Assembly: GCA_025642065.1 (NCBI GenBank)
Contig: JAODUP010000012.1
Span: 1,584,501 to 1,648,500, forward strand
Length of the DNA: 64,000 nucleotides
Direction: 5' to 3'
Source of the DNA: Paralvinella palmiformis
Lineage: Eukaryota > Annelida > Polychaeta > Terebellida > Alvinellidae
Shown here: positions 25,675 through 38,471 of the stretch, piece by piece
Position numbering within the stretch: position 1 is the first letter of the stretch
Layout: every line of letters begins with the position of its first letter
Notes under the pieces: generated by a model
Database searches by the model: none
The model's input: only the letters and a program-made list of their open reading frames with translations
Told to the model about the DNA's origin: nothing
Program-made: the position numbers and the translations under genes

Positions 25675-26512
25675 TACCATACATACTCGTGTATAGGCAG
25701 CACTATTGATACCACAAAATCACCACCAAAAGCGAGTGCGTCTTATACACTTGTCAGACTAAAAGGGAAGGTAATATTTGGCATAATTTAGGGGGAAATA
25801 CAATAATATTTTTGTTCAACATTAATAATGAATATATGAACAATAAACAAAATAATTAGGTGTGTTTTTGCTGTTGTCTTTTGAAGCCAAACTTAATCGT
25901 GATAATCGCCACGATTATTTAATCCAATGCTCTAATTAGTGACGTTACCACAATTTGGCATAATTTAGGGGGAAATACAATAATATTTTTGTTCAACATT
26001 AATAATGAATATATGAACAATAAACAAAATAATTAGGTGTGTTTTTGCTGTTGTCTTTTGAAGCCAAACTTAATCGTGATAATTGCCACGATTATTTAAT
26101 CCAATGCTCTAATTAGTGACGTTACCACAAAGATGTAAGTCTGAATTGGCTGTGATACAAAAATGGCCACATTATGACCAATACAGCCACCTCCATAAAC
26201 TATAAGAGGCAGATGTTATTTTTGTAATGTATATAATTGGTCTATCTAAGACATGTCATTACTATTGAAATGTGTAAGTGTGTGTAATTAAACGGAATGG
26301 TAAATGAGACCACGCAAAGAATGACCTTAGAAGACACACCGAAAGAAAATGATTACAGCAAACAATGTGTTAGTTACTTCCAAAGCTGGCACATGGGAAC
26401 TACTAATAAACTACTTCAAACAGCATTATGGAAACGAATAACAGCAGCAGGCAACGTGAAGTGGCCGTTGTTACCTATCATCACACAATGGGTGAAAACG
26501 ATCTGGGATTAA
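25675..26512 (+). mobile_element. pogo/Tigger-like element, copy 2, with internal tandem duplication
   Basis: Starts TACCATACATACTCGTGTAT and shares its body with the 19111 copy, including the CTACTTCAAACAGCATTA coding remnant. It contains an apparently exact or near-exact 177-bp tandem duplication: 25777-25953 and 25954-26130. The right terminus is not recognisable, so the copy is truncated. Confidence 0.7.
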
Positions 26513-26754
26513 ATTGACCCCAGCATTATTACCAAATTATTCTAAGGGGTTCTATGTGGCTTTTGTGCCACAAGTTGTGAATTATCTGTATGGCATGTTT
26601 TTGTAATTGTTTTGATCCATTTGTATTTCCTGAAGCTAGTATGCCTTATGAGAGGTATGGATGTATTAAACTGCATACAATGTTTTCAGACTAGCATATG
26701 GCAAAAAAAAAATTACCTGGTAGATAGCATATAATGAACTGCATATTTTGTGGT

Positions 26755-27130
26755 TTATATGAGCCAGTCTAGGTGTTCCCATGAGAATGACTCATCTACA
26801 TATACACCAAGAAACTTGGTAGTTTTATTAGTAAATGTGGAAACCAACTTGCTCTAAATTAGTGTTATTGATAGCCACATTTTTTTTCCAGCTGTAAAAA
26901 CAATAAATTTAGTTTTATTTGGATTAAATCAATGGCAGTTTGCACAAAACCATTCATAATCATATAGAATTAGAAACTCATAGCACAATTAGCCTTTGTG
27001 TATAATCACTTTATATCAATGTCGCTGATATACATGGATGTATTATCAGTAAATGATAAAATATATACATCAGTAGACACTGATATATCGTTAACATAAA
27101 TTAGGTATAAAAGCAGACCTAATATCAGAG
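26755..27130 (-). pseudogene. Jockey/CR1-like LINE reverse transcriptase remnant, C-terminal part
   Basis: On the - strand the translation reads LGLLLYLIYVNDIS, then SFTDNTSMYISD, and after a frame change FLGVYVDESFSWEH. These match the non-LTR reverse-transcriptase series LGPLLFLIYINDL, FADDTS and FLGV.ID..L.W. The catalytic FADD has become FTDN and there are stops and frameshifts, so the copy is dead. Confidence 0.75.
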
Positions 27131-27138
27131 GGAACTGG

Positions 27139-27796
27139 ACTATTTGCCCTCGGGAACCATCGTCCTCAATTTTATTCGCCTGTCAGTTAGTTAAAATACA
27201 AGTTATTACCAAATAGATCGAATACAATGTATTACCAAATAGTTCAAATACAATTTATTATCAAATTAAAAAATAGATTGATTGACAAGAGCAGCAATAT
27301 AAATACCAGTAAACAGTAGCAGTTTAAATATGTGTGCATGATTTGTAGATCTTGCTGACCTCAAAGAGTAGCTTCTTTCCATCCAATTTTTTTCACAACA
27401 TAATAATTTCACAATGCGAAGATCTTTGTTTGTTGATTTTTATTTTTATGCATTTCACCCGCTTCAATTTTTCATCAGTAACCAACTGTGCTTGCACAAC
27501 TACTAAGCTGACCGTTTCATGGAACAAGTTAACTAGCTGGTAGAATGGCAGGTTGTGTCAGTGGGCCATGGTTTTCTATGAGCCATGTCACATGTGTGGT
27601 TGGACGAGGGTTTTGTCACTTCTGTGATCAATATGAACTGACCAAGCCACACGTCATTTCAGATGGATACATATATATATAATTTTATTATATAAAACAC
27701 CATGAGTGAATAGTTCCTTTTATTAAGCCGATTTAAGGGCGAATAACAACAAAGGCCGAAAGGGCAAATAGTCTATTTATACTGAGGGCGAATAGT
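27139..27796. mobile_element. 658-bp insertion with ACTATT(T/C)GCCCTC inverted ends
   Basis: The ends ACTATTTGCCCTCGG and CTGAGGGCGAATAGT are imperfect inverted repeats. The insertion splits a LINE reverse-transcriptase frame. GGGCGAATA-type motifs recur inside near 27170, 27737 and 27765. No target duplication was seen and there is no coding sequence of its own. Confidence 0.5.
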
Positions 27797-27960
27797 TGAT
27801 AACCCATATCAGACTAAGATATGTATTCAGGTCTATTCCAGTATTTGAACGTATTGGCCCTGTCATGGCCTGTGTTATGTTAGATAGATAGCAAGAAAAC
27901 CATTTATTAACTGTTGAACCACGAATTCCATAAAAAATTAAGTTTGTTTATGTTAGATTA
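27797..27960 (-). pseudogene. Jockey/CR1-like LINE reverse transcriptase remnant, upstream part
   Basis: The - strand frame reads YGIRGSTVNKWFSCYLSNITQ, matching the reverse-transcriptase segment (YGIRG.alNWF.SYLsnRkQ) that normally lies just N-terminal to the part found at 27130. Together with that part it forms one old copy interrupted by the 27139-27796 insertion. Confidence 0.75.
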
Positions 27961-28225
27961 TGTACTATCTCTTCTAAATCTATTTGTATGTATAATCATA
28001 GTGTAGTCTAATTTGTTTGGATCTGAAGACCAGAACTGCAGAAGCCTAAATTAGGCTAAAAGATAATTTGTAGTCTGGTTTAGAATCTATTTGTTGATAT
28101 ATCATTTTAAACTTAACTAGTAGACTCTATATTACCATGTTTCTAAGTATATATGCATATCATTAACAAGAAGGGAGAAATAAAAAAAAGTAAAGACCAC
28201 GAACCCGATTTGGTTGATAGACTAA

Positions 28226-28286
28226 ACTCTAGACTAGACCTAGAGTATAGATCTAGATTTTCTAGTCTAGATCTCTAGATCTAGAA
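28226..28286. repeat. CTAG-rich palindromic tract
   Basis: Eight CTAG tetramers occur within about 60 bp, several inside TCTAGA or AGATCTAGA palindromes. Function unknown. It lies about 500 bp from the SBNO start. Confidence 0.8.
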
Positions 28287-28689
28287 CCGGAAGGCGAATT
28301 CGCAAATTATCGCCCTAGCAAAATGATGTGAATATCCTCAACCAGTAAACTTCATCTAATATACTCATATCTCCGAATTACTTAAAGAAAATATTCTAAA
28401 TAAGTAAATCCTATATATATATATTAAGTGTAATCAAAATCAAATTATTCCCAAAGAAATGTTATTTCTTAAACACACCAAAGTTTAAAAAACAACGACA
28501 ACATATGATTGGCCAAAATGTATTCAGCTTTACCACAATACTTAGAACAATATAATAGAAGGTCTGAAATAATATAAAATATGTTGTATGTTTTATCATT
28601 TAAAACTAATGTTTTCAATATTAATTGTTATAAAATAACTAGTAATAGTTTCTGTTCTTTGTCCAAGTTAATATACATACGATTATAAT

Positions 28690-28826
28690 TATTAGAATGT
28701 TGTCGACTCACACATGAACTTTTCAATGTTTACGGTATATTCTGCAAAGCCTTCTGGGATTGATTTTATAAATATGGCAGCTCACTGGGGACGGTGATGA
28801 CTGTGTAGAACGTGTTTTGCGCTAAA
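28690..28826. promoter_or_regulatory. Probable bidirectional KMT5A/SBNO promoter
   Basis: This is the space just upstream of the SBNO start codon. It holds GCCTTCTGGGATT (28749-28761), which on the - strand gives TCCCAGAAGGC, close to the ZNF143/STAF core TCCCAGAATGC. It also holds AATATGGCAGC (28771-28781), a match to the YY1 consensus AAnATGGCnGC. On the - strand a strong donor GTGAGT (28706-28711) could end a non-coding KMT5A exon 1 spanning about 28712-28790. Both motifs are typical of vertebrate bidirectional promoters. The assignment here is inference. Confidence 0.5.
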
Positions 28827-29580
28827 ATGGACGAAAATTCTGATGTGAGTCAAAAGAAGACAATTTATGATTTGATCAAAATACACGTGAAATGTGTAGT
28901 AGTAGCCTGTCGTAGTTGACAATATCTATCTCGTTTCCTAATCTTTATACAAAATAATTTTTTGGGTGCAACCAAAGTGTTTCACATTCACTAATTCAGA
29001 CATTGGCCCGAGATTGGAAATCTTGTGACGCGGATCATTCTAAATAAAAGTTACATTAAGATTACTGATTTCTGATTTTATAAATTTGAGTTAGATGTAA
29101 AAACCTGATACTTCTTAAATATAATTTACGTTACACTAAACAGTTATTAGTTAATTGTTTTATATTTGTTTGGTTCTTCAACTTCTTGTTTATGTTTAAA
29201 AAACTGATTCAGTGATTGAGGTATTTTCCCTCGTGGGAACCGGAATATTTATTTTGCGTTTACTATGTTACAGAAGAATAATAAACAGAGCTATTAGATT
29301 AATTAAATTTTACTCACATTTTACTTATAATGATTTGATTTAATTAGGAGTTGAAAAAGAGTGAAAATATTACATCTTTGGCCAAGTTTGGATATATCTG
29401 TTATGCAGCATCTTGACAACTGGGGCCATTTCGAAATGGGATCGTCCCATTTCGCAACCAATGTGGTTTTAGCAATGCCTGCCCATTTTGCAACCTTGTG
29501 GGAACAAAATGTTGCAATGTTATTTCTCTCTTTTCTGTATTATTGGTCACTTAGCTAGCAAAATTACATGTGACAGATAC

Positions 29581-29639
<59 letters not shown>

Positions 29640-32600
29640 CAAATAAATTCTGAAAACGTTAAATTATTTGAAGTTGTTGAAACATCACGTCCCATTTCAA
29701 AATGGGACGGGCAGTTTCAAAACGTGAAGTGGACCATTTCAACAACTTCAAATAAACTGGCCAATAATACCGAAGCTACTTAGATTCATTAATTTCTGAA
29801 AGCCGAAAATTATTTGCCTAATTTGAACATTTCAAAACGGCTTCACCCCATTTTGAAATGAGACATAATGTTATTTATTTGAGTCGGGATAACAAATTTA
29901 TACATGACTGTCAGTTATTAAACAAACATCATATATATAAATGCATACAAACACAAGTGAAAATAACAAATTCATATTTTACAAAATGTTACACGATTAA
30001 GTGGTTGCAAAACAGGCTTCCCATATTATAACCACAAGGCTGGCAGTGCAGTTACTAAACAGGAACGTTCTGTTGTAAAATGGGTCGGTACATATCTATT
30101 TGCTTACAAAGGCTACAGCATTATTAATATTCCCAACATAATTAATTTGGGGTAACCAACTCTGCTAGACACTTTATGAAAGTATTGGATTAGTTTCCTT
30201 ACATTCATGTCTGTCCACTTTTAGTGGTATTCATTTATCTATACACAGTTACTCCGCTACAGTGGATGATATATTGTATGAAAAATGGTTTCAATCATAT
30301 GATATGCTAGTTAATGAAAGGTTAATTTGGGTTTTGTACATGGTTGGGTTTATTTTGAAATAAATCTGTTTCTTTTAGGACAGTGTTCCTTTTCATAGAG
30401 ATCTGCAATTCTTGGCAAAACGGCTGCGCAAGCTTTTAAAGTTTATTTTTTTCATAATAACAGTCATGGAGAATAGTGATTTATAGTGGTTTACTCTATT
30501 AAAATTCTTGTTGGTTGCCATAAAGGTATGAAATTTTATAAAAAGCAAATACTATTATCTGTTTTTGACATTTTAAAAGCAGATTAGTTACGGTATATAC
30601 TCAGGTATAAGTCGCACCATCATTTAAGATGCATCTAATTCTAGGACCACTAAAGCACCTGGGGTCAAACTCACATATAATATGCATTAAAATTAGCAAG
30701 ATTTTCAGACATCAAACAGCAGTAGAATTGATGTCAGCTGCTTTAGGATGATGGCGATATATGTGTTGTAGCAGTGGGCCTCATTTACTGTTCCATTCAA
30801 TTACACACACACTCACATATTTTGATAGTAATGACACATCTTTGTGATTACGTCGCTTATTAGTGCGCATTATTAAATAATCATGGCATTTATCATGGTG
30901 GAGTTTGGCTTTGAAAGACAACAGCGAAAACACAACTAATAAATTTGTTTATTGTTCATATTTTCATTATTAAGGTTGAAAAACAATAGTATTGTATTTT
31001 CCCTTAACATACGTCAAATATACCTTCCTTTTTAGTCCCACTCGCATATATGTCGCACTCGGTTTTGGTGTCAATTTCGGAGTATAAAAAGTGTGACTTA
31101 TACCCGAGTTTATATAGTAACTGTTACTGAAAACCTAACCAAGAGTGACCTGCATTATGAGAAAATAATGCATGTTTTTTTCGTGATATTTATGGTAAAA
31201 ATTGGTAGTGACTGTTTTAGCAGTTGCAGTAAGTAAACAATATTTCTTGTCACTAAGGGAGCATTTTAATGCACACATTAATCTGAGTAGATGCATTTGT
31301 TCTGTGTGCAGCCCCTTACCAATTTCTAATAGTAGTTTCTTGTTAATTATTCTATAGCTTGATTATAAATACAAGTTTCCAATCTTATGCTCACTGGCTT
31401 ATTTAATAATAGTGTAATGTACTGTTTTAACTTCAGGAGGGTAATCCTTTCCAGGACTTGTTGTCGGCTGCATTAAGTGAATCTGGTTTAACTGATGACT
31501 TTGATATAAGTGGATTTACTGGGGATGAACAGATTGGTTCTGCAACTATAAATGTCTCAACAGCAAGTGGCTTTGCTTCAAATGTTCAGCATGTGCCATC
31601 TAAAGGCGTTGTTGGTTCAGCCATCATCAGAACTGTTACCAAACAGTCACTGCCTGATACTCCTAGGACAGTCAGACCAGTGGCTAGAGGTAGCACTCCT
31701 GTTGTGAGGATTAATGCCAGAGGTCAGCCTGTTGTTCAGTCTGGTGTGCCACTAGGTTCAGTCACTACAGTACCAGTGAGGACGGGATCCCAGTCAGCAA
31801 GGTTTACAACACCAGTCAGTGCTGCTACCATATTAAGACTAAACACAGGCTCTCAGTCAGCAGTACTGAACAGTACAACCAGTGTACCATCTGCAGTGGT
31901 CTCAATGGCAAAACCAGGAACACCACAGGTCATAAATACCTCTTCTACAGATAAGGTGAAGAAGAGTATTATACACATAGTGACTCCTAAGAATGCTACA
32001 GGAAGCAATGTGCTGCAGGATGGCTCTATGATAAAACATGTCCTTCAACTTCAGGGATCAGGACAAACAGTACTTGGACAGGGTTCTGGGAGCCTGCAGC
32101 ATTCACCTAAAGCAGGGGCAATCAAGGTAATACAGATAGCCACACCAAAAACAGCTGTGAGCAATCCACAGAATGTTGTGACATTAGCTGGAGGTGATGG
32201 TAAAACATATCGGATTGTCTCAGTAAAGTCAGTAAGTAGTGGAAACCTAGAAGGTGCAGGACAGAAGATAAATGTGTCACCATCAGTTGCTAACTCAGGT
32301 AGCTTGCCTCGCAATGTTGTGAGGATGCTCCCTGGTAAGAGTGGCGCACCACTTAGGGCAACAATAGTTACTGCAAGTAGTGGTATAACTACAGGTTCAC
32401 CCATTGTTGTCTCACAGCATCAGGTATCGAGAGTCTTGTCTAATCAGGGGGTCTTGTCTTCATCTGTCAGCACTGTTGGTAATGCTCAACCCATTATCAT
32501 AAGAGCTCCTACAGGGACAGACAGTAGTAACTTACAGCCTGCAAGAGCAGTAACAAAGGTGCTAAAAATTGTCAGACCACCTGTATCATCTGTCACTGAG

Positions 32601-33357
32601 GGTAATGGACCAGCAAGAGTTGTGCGTTTGTCAACAACACCTGTTATTAAACAGAGCACTAATTCTATAAGTCAGACTCCAGTTTCTGCTGCAAGTGGCA
32701 GTTTGCAGTTGAATGTGCAGTCTGGTAAACTACCAACTGTAATAACTTCTTCAGAACCCTATATGTCTTGTGGTCCGGGCAATGAATCATTTTTGCAAGA
32801 TGTTAATGCAAGTGGGAAAGTGGTTCATCATGTTACAGCAAATCAAAGTACCACAGTGTCATCACTTTGTAATGTGTCAAGCAGTGGATATCCTTTGCCT
32901 GATGTTACTTCTGTTAGTCAGGACTTACAGCTAATTAAACCAGGCCCTACTTGTAAAGTTGTGGCATCAACTGATTTATCTGACAGTAATGTTGGCAGTG
33001 TGCCACCCTTAAAGCAAGTCACTTTGGATGATATAGTTGCTGCAAAAACAGAGGATGAAAAATTGGCTTTAGATGCTCTGAATGATCTGTGTGATAGCAA
33101 ACCCAGTGTTAGTGAACAAACAGAAGTAAAACAAGAACCTGCTCCTGATGCAGTCAAAACAGAACCAATGGAAGTTGATCCTGCTGAAGTCACGTCTGCA
33201 GTAACAGAGAGAGATATGAAAATTGAAGTGAAGTCTGAAGTAAAATCTGAAATTAAAACAGATATTAAAGAGGTAAGCATTTGAGAAATCAACATGTTTT
33301 TGGTTGATGTTGATTAAGGTCCATACCAATTCTTGTGTGCATGTGTCATGTGTGTGT

Positions 33358-33398
<41 letters not shown>

Positions 33399-36300
33399 AA
33401 TCTGTGTATTTCCAGTACATTTCTATTTAAAATACAGCTGTTTTGTTACATATTTTTTCTTAAAGTTATGAACAACCTCAAATCATTGCCTACAAATTAT
33501 TTTGTCTAAAACTGGGACTTTTATTACAGGAACTGGATGTCAAAGCTGTTGAGGAGAATGTTGGCTCAGAGTGGGACAGTTTTGGAGGGGGTGACCTTGA
33601 CTTGTTTTCACAAGCAATACAGCAACTCTCGGAGACAAATAAAAAGGTGTGTGCAGTGTAACCTCTCTGTACTTGAATGTGTGAAAACTGGAATATTCTA
33701 GCATCTCCAAATCACCGAGTTCAATGTTTTTAGTGCAATTTGTATTCTGTAAATTGGACAAGCCACTTATTAAGTTTGTGATCTTTAAAGAAAAGGTCTA
33801 CTTTTATTTGAGATATGTTGGACTGATACAAATATGCTCACACAAATTATAAATGATATAAAATTGTAAATTCGATCAAACCCCATTATAAAATAATAAT
33901 AGAAAGCACAAGCATTGTCTGCTTGGCAACAATCAATAGTGTTGGCAACAGGTCGTAGCTGATCATCCATGTCCTTCGCGTTTCTGAAGATGTTGATGTC
34001 TTGGTTTTTTTCTTTGCGATGTTTTGGTCAATTTCATCTTTGTGGTCCTGCACTATTTTCATATAGCTTGGCCTGTTGGTGATATAGCTGTCGAGACAGG
34101 TCAGCTGAGACTTCCACCTTGTTTCACTGGGAAGCTGTGGTTTGCGACTATCTAAACATTCAGTGAGCCAGGCACATGGCTTGTGGTGGTTTCTAAAATA
34201 CTTTTGCACTTCCACAATGTGCTTCATGACAGATTGTGTAGTGAGGTCTTGACCCAACAAGTTCAGCCAGTGAGCAGAACAGCCATACACTGTGAGGTCC
34301 GGATTGTCCTGTTGTAAGGCAGCTCGCATCCGTTCCATGTTTTTTGCCTTATCGGTACATATTCCTGACACAGAACAGTTGTGTCTTTGGCTTTTTGGAT
34401 GGATTCCTCACACAAAGTCTTACAGTTCTCGCCAGTTTTTGCCATGGATCCAGTGGGATGACTGTCCAGCAGATATGATTTATCCTTGTCCTGTTGGCTG
34501 CTGGCGATGACAGACTCGTTCTGAATGTTACTCCAGCCGTCTTGTACTAGTGTGCCTGTCTTGCCATCAATGAGTTTTTTCTTTGAACTTTGAAGTTGAT
34601 CATAAACGGAGTCGAGGAGATTTCCGGCAATTTGTTTGCGACTTGGTGACTGATATCCATTGCGCATGACATTTTTAAACTGTGAATATTCAGCATAGAA
34701 TAACTTTGCAACCTCCAAGTCGATTTTGTTTTTGTAATTTGTGGAGGTCTTCACAATATGAGTATCCATGTGTTGCTGAGCAAAAACGATCGGCATGGAG
34801 TGAGCTTGGCATTTAGCTGGTGGTAGTGATGGAGATCTCTCCCTTTTTCTCACTATGGGTCGATCACGAATGAGTTCAGCCTCTGGTAACTGGTGTACAA
34901 CACTACACTTGATATAATGTACTTTGAGGCAATAAGCTTTGGCACGTTGCTGATTATTACACATATTGCACTTTGCATACTCCTTTCCTGCCACCATTAC
35001 AGAAGTAAAGTGCTGCTAGATAGAATCTTGTGATCTACCTCCCTTGAACATGTTGAATGCTATCTGATAATGTGTAAAATAACACTCCAAAACTTCAAGA
35101 TAAAGCAATTTGTCTGGCCTTAATATTCAGCATTTACAAAGTATAAATTTGTATGTCATATGTGCACCTCAAGAGAGTATATGTAAATGATGATATTATG
35201 TTTGTTTTGATGTTCGGGGAGAATCCCCAGGCTATCGCTTAATCAGCACAGCCTCTATGTTGGAGTGGTTGAGGAATCTCCTCCCCCACCACTCACAGGG
35301 CAGCAGTACGGAAAGATGGAGCCGAAATACCTTGAGGGTGGTCACTGCCAGAGTGTTTTACGTCCTCAGGGTTTTTTTAACGTCCCCCTTTATTTTAAAT
35401 AATTCAGTGGAGACGGCAGCACCATTTAATGTGGTTACCCACCCACGATGTTGTGAGCCGAGAAATTAATCCCTGGAAAAGTTTCGACCTCTTGCGGGGT
35501 TCGAACCTGTGACCGTTGGCACCAAGTGCCAGGTGCTTAACTGCTAGGCCACCGGAGCTCACTGATGATATTATCAATAGCCATGCGAATTTATACTACT
35601 GATGATCAGCCAACATATCTGCTCAAGAATAACTAACTAATCTGCTGAGATTGATAACCAATAAGTGTCACATTAATCTAGTCAATATGAAGCCTATCTA
35701 CCATATTATAATTAGGCAGTGCAGATACTTCCCTATGCTATGGTGTAATAACAATCATAGACCACTCGCCCACTGCTATATATTTAATATACAGCAGTGG
35801 GTGAGTATTATTACACAGCAGCATCTCTTCACAGTGATACATACATGTAGTTATTACTACAGACTTGATGTTGCCAGTATGTATTCAAGATCATTCAAGC
35901 ATGACTAAACACACCATCACCCTCCTCGTAGTTGATTGGGTATTTGATAGTGTTATGTTGCCTTGCATAACAAAGGAGACATTATAAAATCTAATTTATT
36001 CAGCATTATAATGTATATCACTGCACAGATACCAGAAATAAATAATCTCAATCTTTTATCTCACAATCTTAAACGTGATGAATTATTGACATACACTTTA
36101 AATAAGTATGTGGCATGTGGACAAGATTTATAATTAAATAAATTTTGCTTATGTATATTCGTTTTAAACTGTTAAAGTCTCTATTAATTGTGTATTTTCA
36201 TGGCAATTTTCCCCAAATTTAGTTTCTGCCATTTCTCCCCTGGGGAGAAAGTATTTCTGCCGTTAATTACTGTGGTTTTTACCGTGATGGGGAGAAACCT

Positions 36301-38471
36301 GCCAACCCTGGCTGCAATGGCTACCCTCCAGTAATTTGGATATTTCATTATATTTATCACATTTTATATAGTTTGTGAATATTATTGAATTTCGGGTTTC
36401 TTTTATGAGTGGGCATATCTGAAGGGTGTTTCATCTCTGACTTCAATTCATTACCTTTGGAGGTCGCTCGGCCCATTTAGTCTACCATGTGCACAAAAGT
36501 GGCAATAAAACATCAATCATCATTGCTACTTTTATGAGCTTTACACGTTTTCTTCAAAATATCTTTGAGTGATCTGTTGATATGCACCTTAAAGGTATAG
36601 TCCACCTTCATTTCAAATTTTCAGGACTAATACAGTTATACTCACAAATATCATAAATGTTGTCAAAATGTGTAAATGATCACCCACATATTAAATATTC
36701 CAGTTCAAAATGCTGATTAATCAGCTTTTAATGGCCTTTGGACACCGCCATTTGAAGCTACACAGAGACCAGAAGCTCCTGAATGCTGATGTCACTTGAG
36801 CATATCCGGTTGACCTGAAGTCTGTAGAGCCCATACAAAAGCATTTAAAATAAACAAGTGTGAGCAAAGAATTATTCCAGAACATAATGCAGTTTTCTTG
36901 TTAAAATTACATCATGAATGACATACAACTATGTCAGTTTGAGCCAGAAGGAACCTTACAAGAGGAAGATGATTTAAAATGGGTCTGATATTAATGTTTA
37001 AGAGAAACTATAATCTACATTAATCTAGAGGGCTCATGTGACGTCGGAGCTTTCGAGTTTTCTCCTTCCCACATTCGAATCTGGCTTCAGGTGCAGCCAT
37101 AATGGCGGTCCTCCAGTAATTCAATTTGTTGTGCATGTAGTTTATACAGTCATATTAACATGCATATAATCTTATTAATCATTAGACATGTGTCACTGTC
37201 ATTCACCACTGAAGACTGGTGTATTGAACTTCTCTTTTTGTGTTAATTATTTGATGAATTAAAGGAAATTCAATTTAACCTGCATATTTATGACACATTG
37301 TTTGGTGTGTAATCTGTGGATATATCTGCCTCCATCCTTTTTAATATATTTATGTCATGTGCTACTCGACAAATTCACTGTACAGTGGCTCCAGCTAGTT
37401 GGAGCACTTGATTAAAATTTAAATCTGTATTTTGATCCTTATTATTCAACCCAGCCACTTATCTGTCCCAGGCAACATTGATTTAGACATGTTGGATTGT
37501 GTGTGTGTGTTTGTGCAAACCATTATGTTAACTCTTATCCCCATAAGTTTTCAGTTGTGTTTCTACTTGATCGGTGATCATGTCCTCGAAATTTTGTTGT
37601 TCAGTTGTGATGATTGAGAGCTTGGAATAAGTATATTGTAATAGCAAATGTCCAATACTTTATCATTTTAATTTGCAGTTGAATACATTCTTCTGTTAAC
37701 CAGTAGCCGTGTAATAGTCTCCATGTATTAAATCTACAGGCAAAGGAATTTGAAGAACAAGAAAAACAGAAATGTGTGAAGACTGAGTCAATTGTTGAAA
37801 AATACAGTCCACCACCTCAACCTGAGAACTTGCTGAAAACAGCGGTTGAAGCATCAGATATACAGTGTGTGCAGGATTTAATTCCAGGCCTTGGTCCAGT
37901 TCTTAGTGCTGATATCAAGAAGAGCAGTGTAGGCTCAGGACGAAACTCTCCTGTCATACATTTAAAACAACCAAGTAGAGTACATTCCCCTATTACCATA
38001 GTACAGCGTGTTGGCTCCCCATTGACACTAAGTCGGCCAGGCTCTCCACATGTGATGTTGCAGCAACCACAAAAGGTATCATTCATTCAGACCACAAATG
38101 GTCAGTCCATTATTTGTACAACAGCAGCAATTTCTGGTGGTCTTACCCAGGGCACCACTATAAGGAGGATATCTGCACTACCTCAGATGCAAACTACTAG
38201 TGCCTTTGTTACTACATCCAGTGGGCAGGTAGTGCACAGAGTACTGCCTTCTGGGCCACGGATCACTGTTCCTGCTGGTGTGCCAATTCCTGGTGCACAG
38301 AAAGTGACTGTTGGTTCAGTCAACCAGTTGTCTTTGCTTGGAATGCCACATTCATTTTCTGGTAATGGAACAATATCTACGAAGCTTACAGACAAGATTG
38401 TTTCACATCTGTGGTCAAATGATGACATGAAGTTGAGGAAGATTGCCACTGCACCTTCACTGACAAGATAT
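28827..38471 (+). CDS. SBNO1: SBNO exons 1-4: start codon and extended low-complexity N-terminus
   Basis: Exons 28827-28844 (MDENSD), 31437-33272, 33530-33646 and 37740-38471, all phase 0. Exon 2 is unusually large (1836 bp, 612 codons). After [18 protein letters not shown], equivalent to QDLLLAALSESG in human SBNO1, it is dominated by Ser, Thr, Val, Gly and Gln, with repeated P-V/V-V-R and T-K-T type motifs and no fold I recognise. It ends with acidic and KTE/KSE repeats (about residues 555-618). The short first exon is supported by ATG-GAC followed by GTGAGT and by the family start. The N-terminal half is probably disordered. The repeat AAAACAG/GTAAGC border and the long introns 1 and 3 were checked by frame. 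Confidence 0.9.

Noticed and set aside
32051..32404. 117-codon - strand open frame
   Set aside because: Shadow of SBNO exon 2, whose + strand frame is clearly the coding one.
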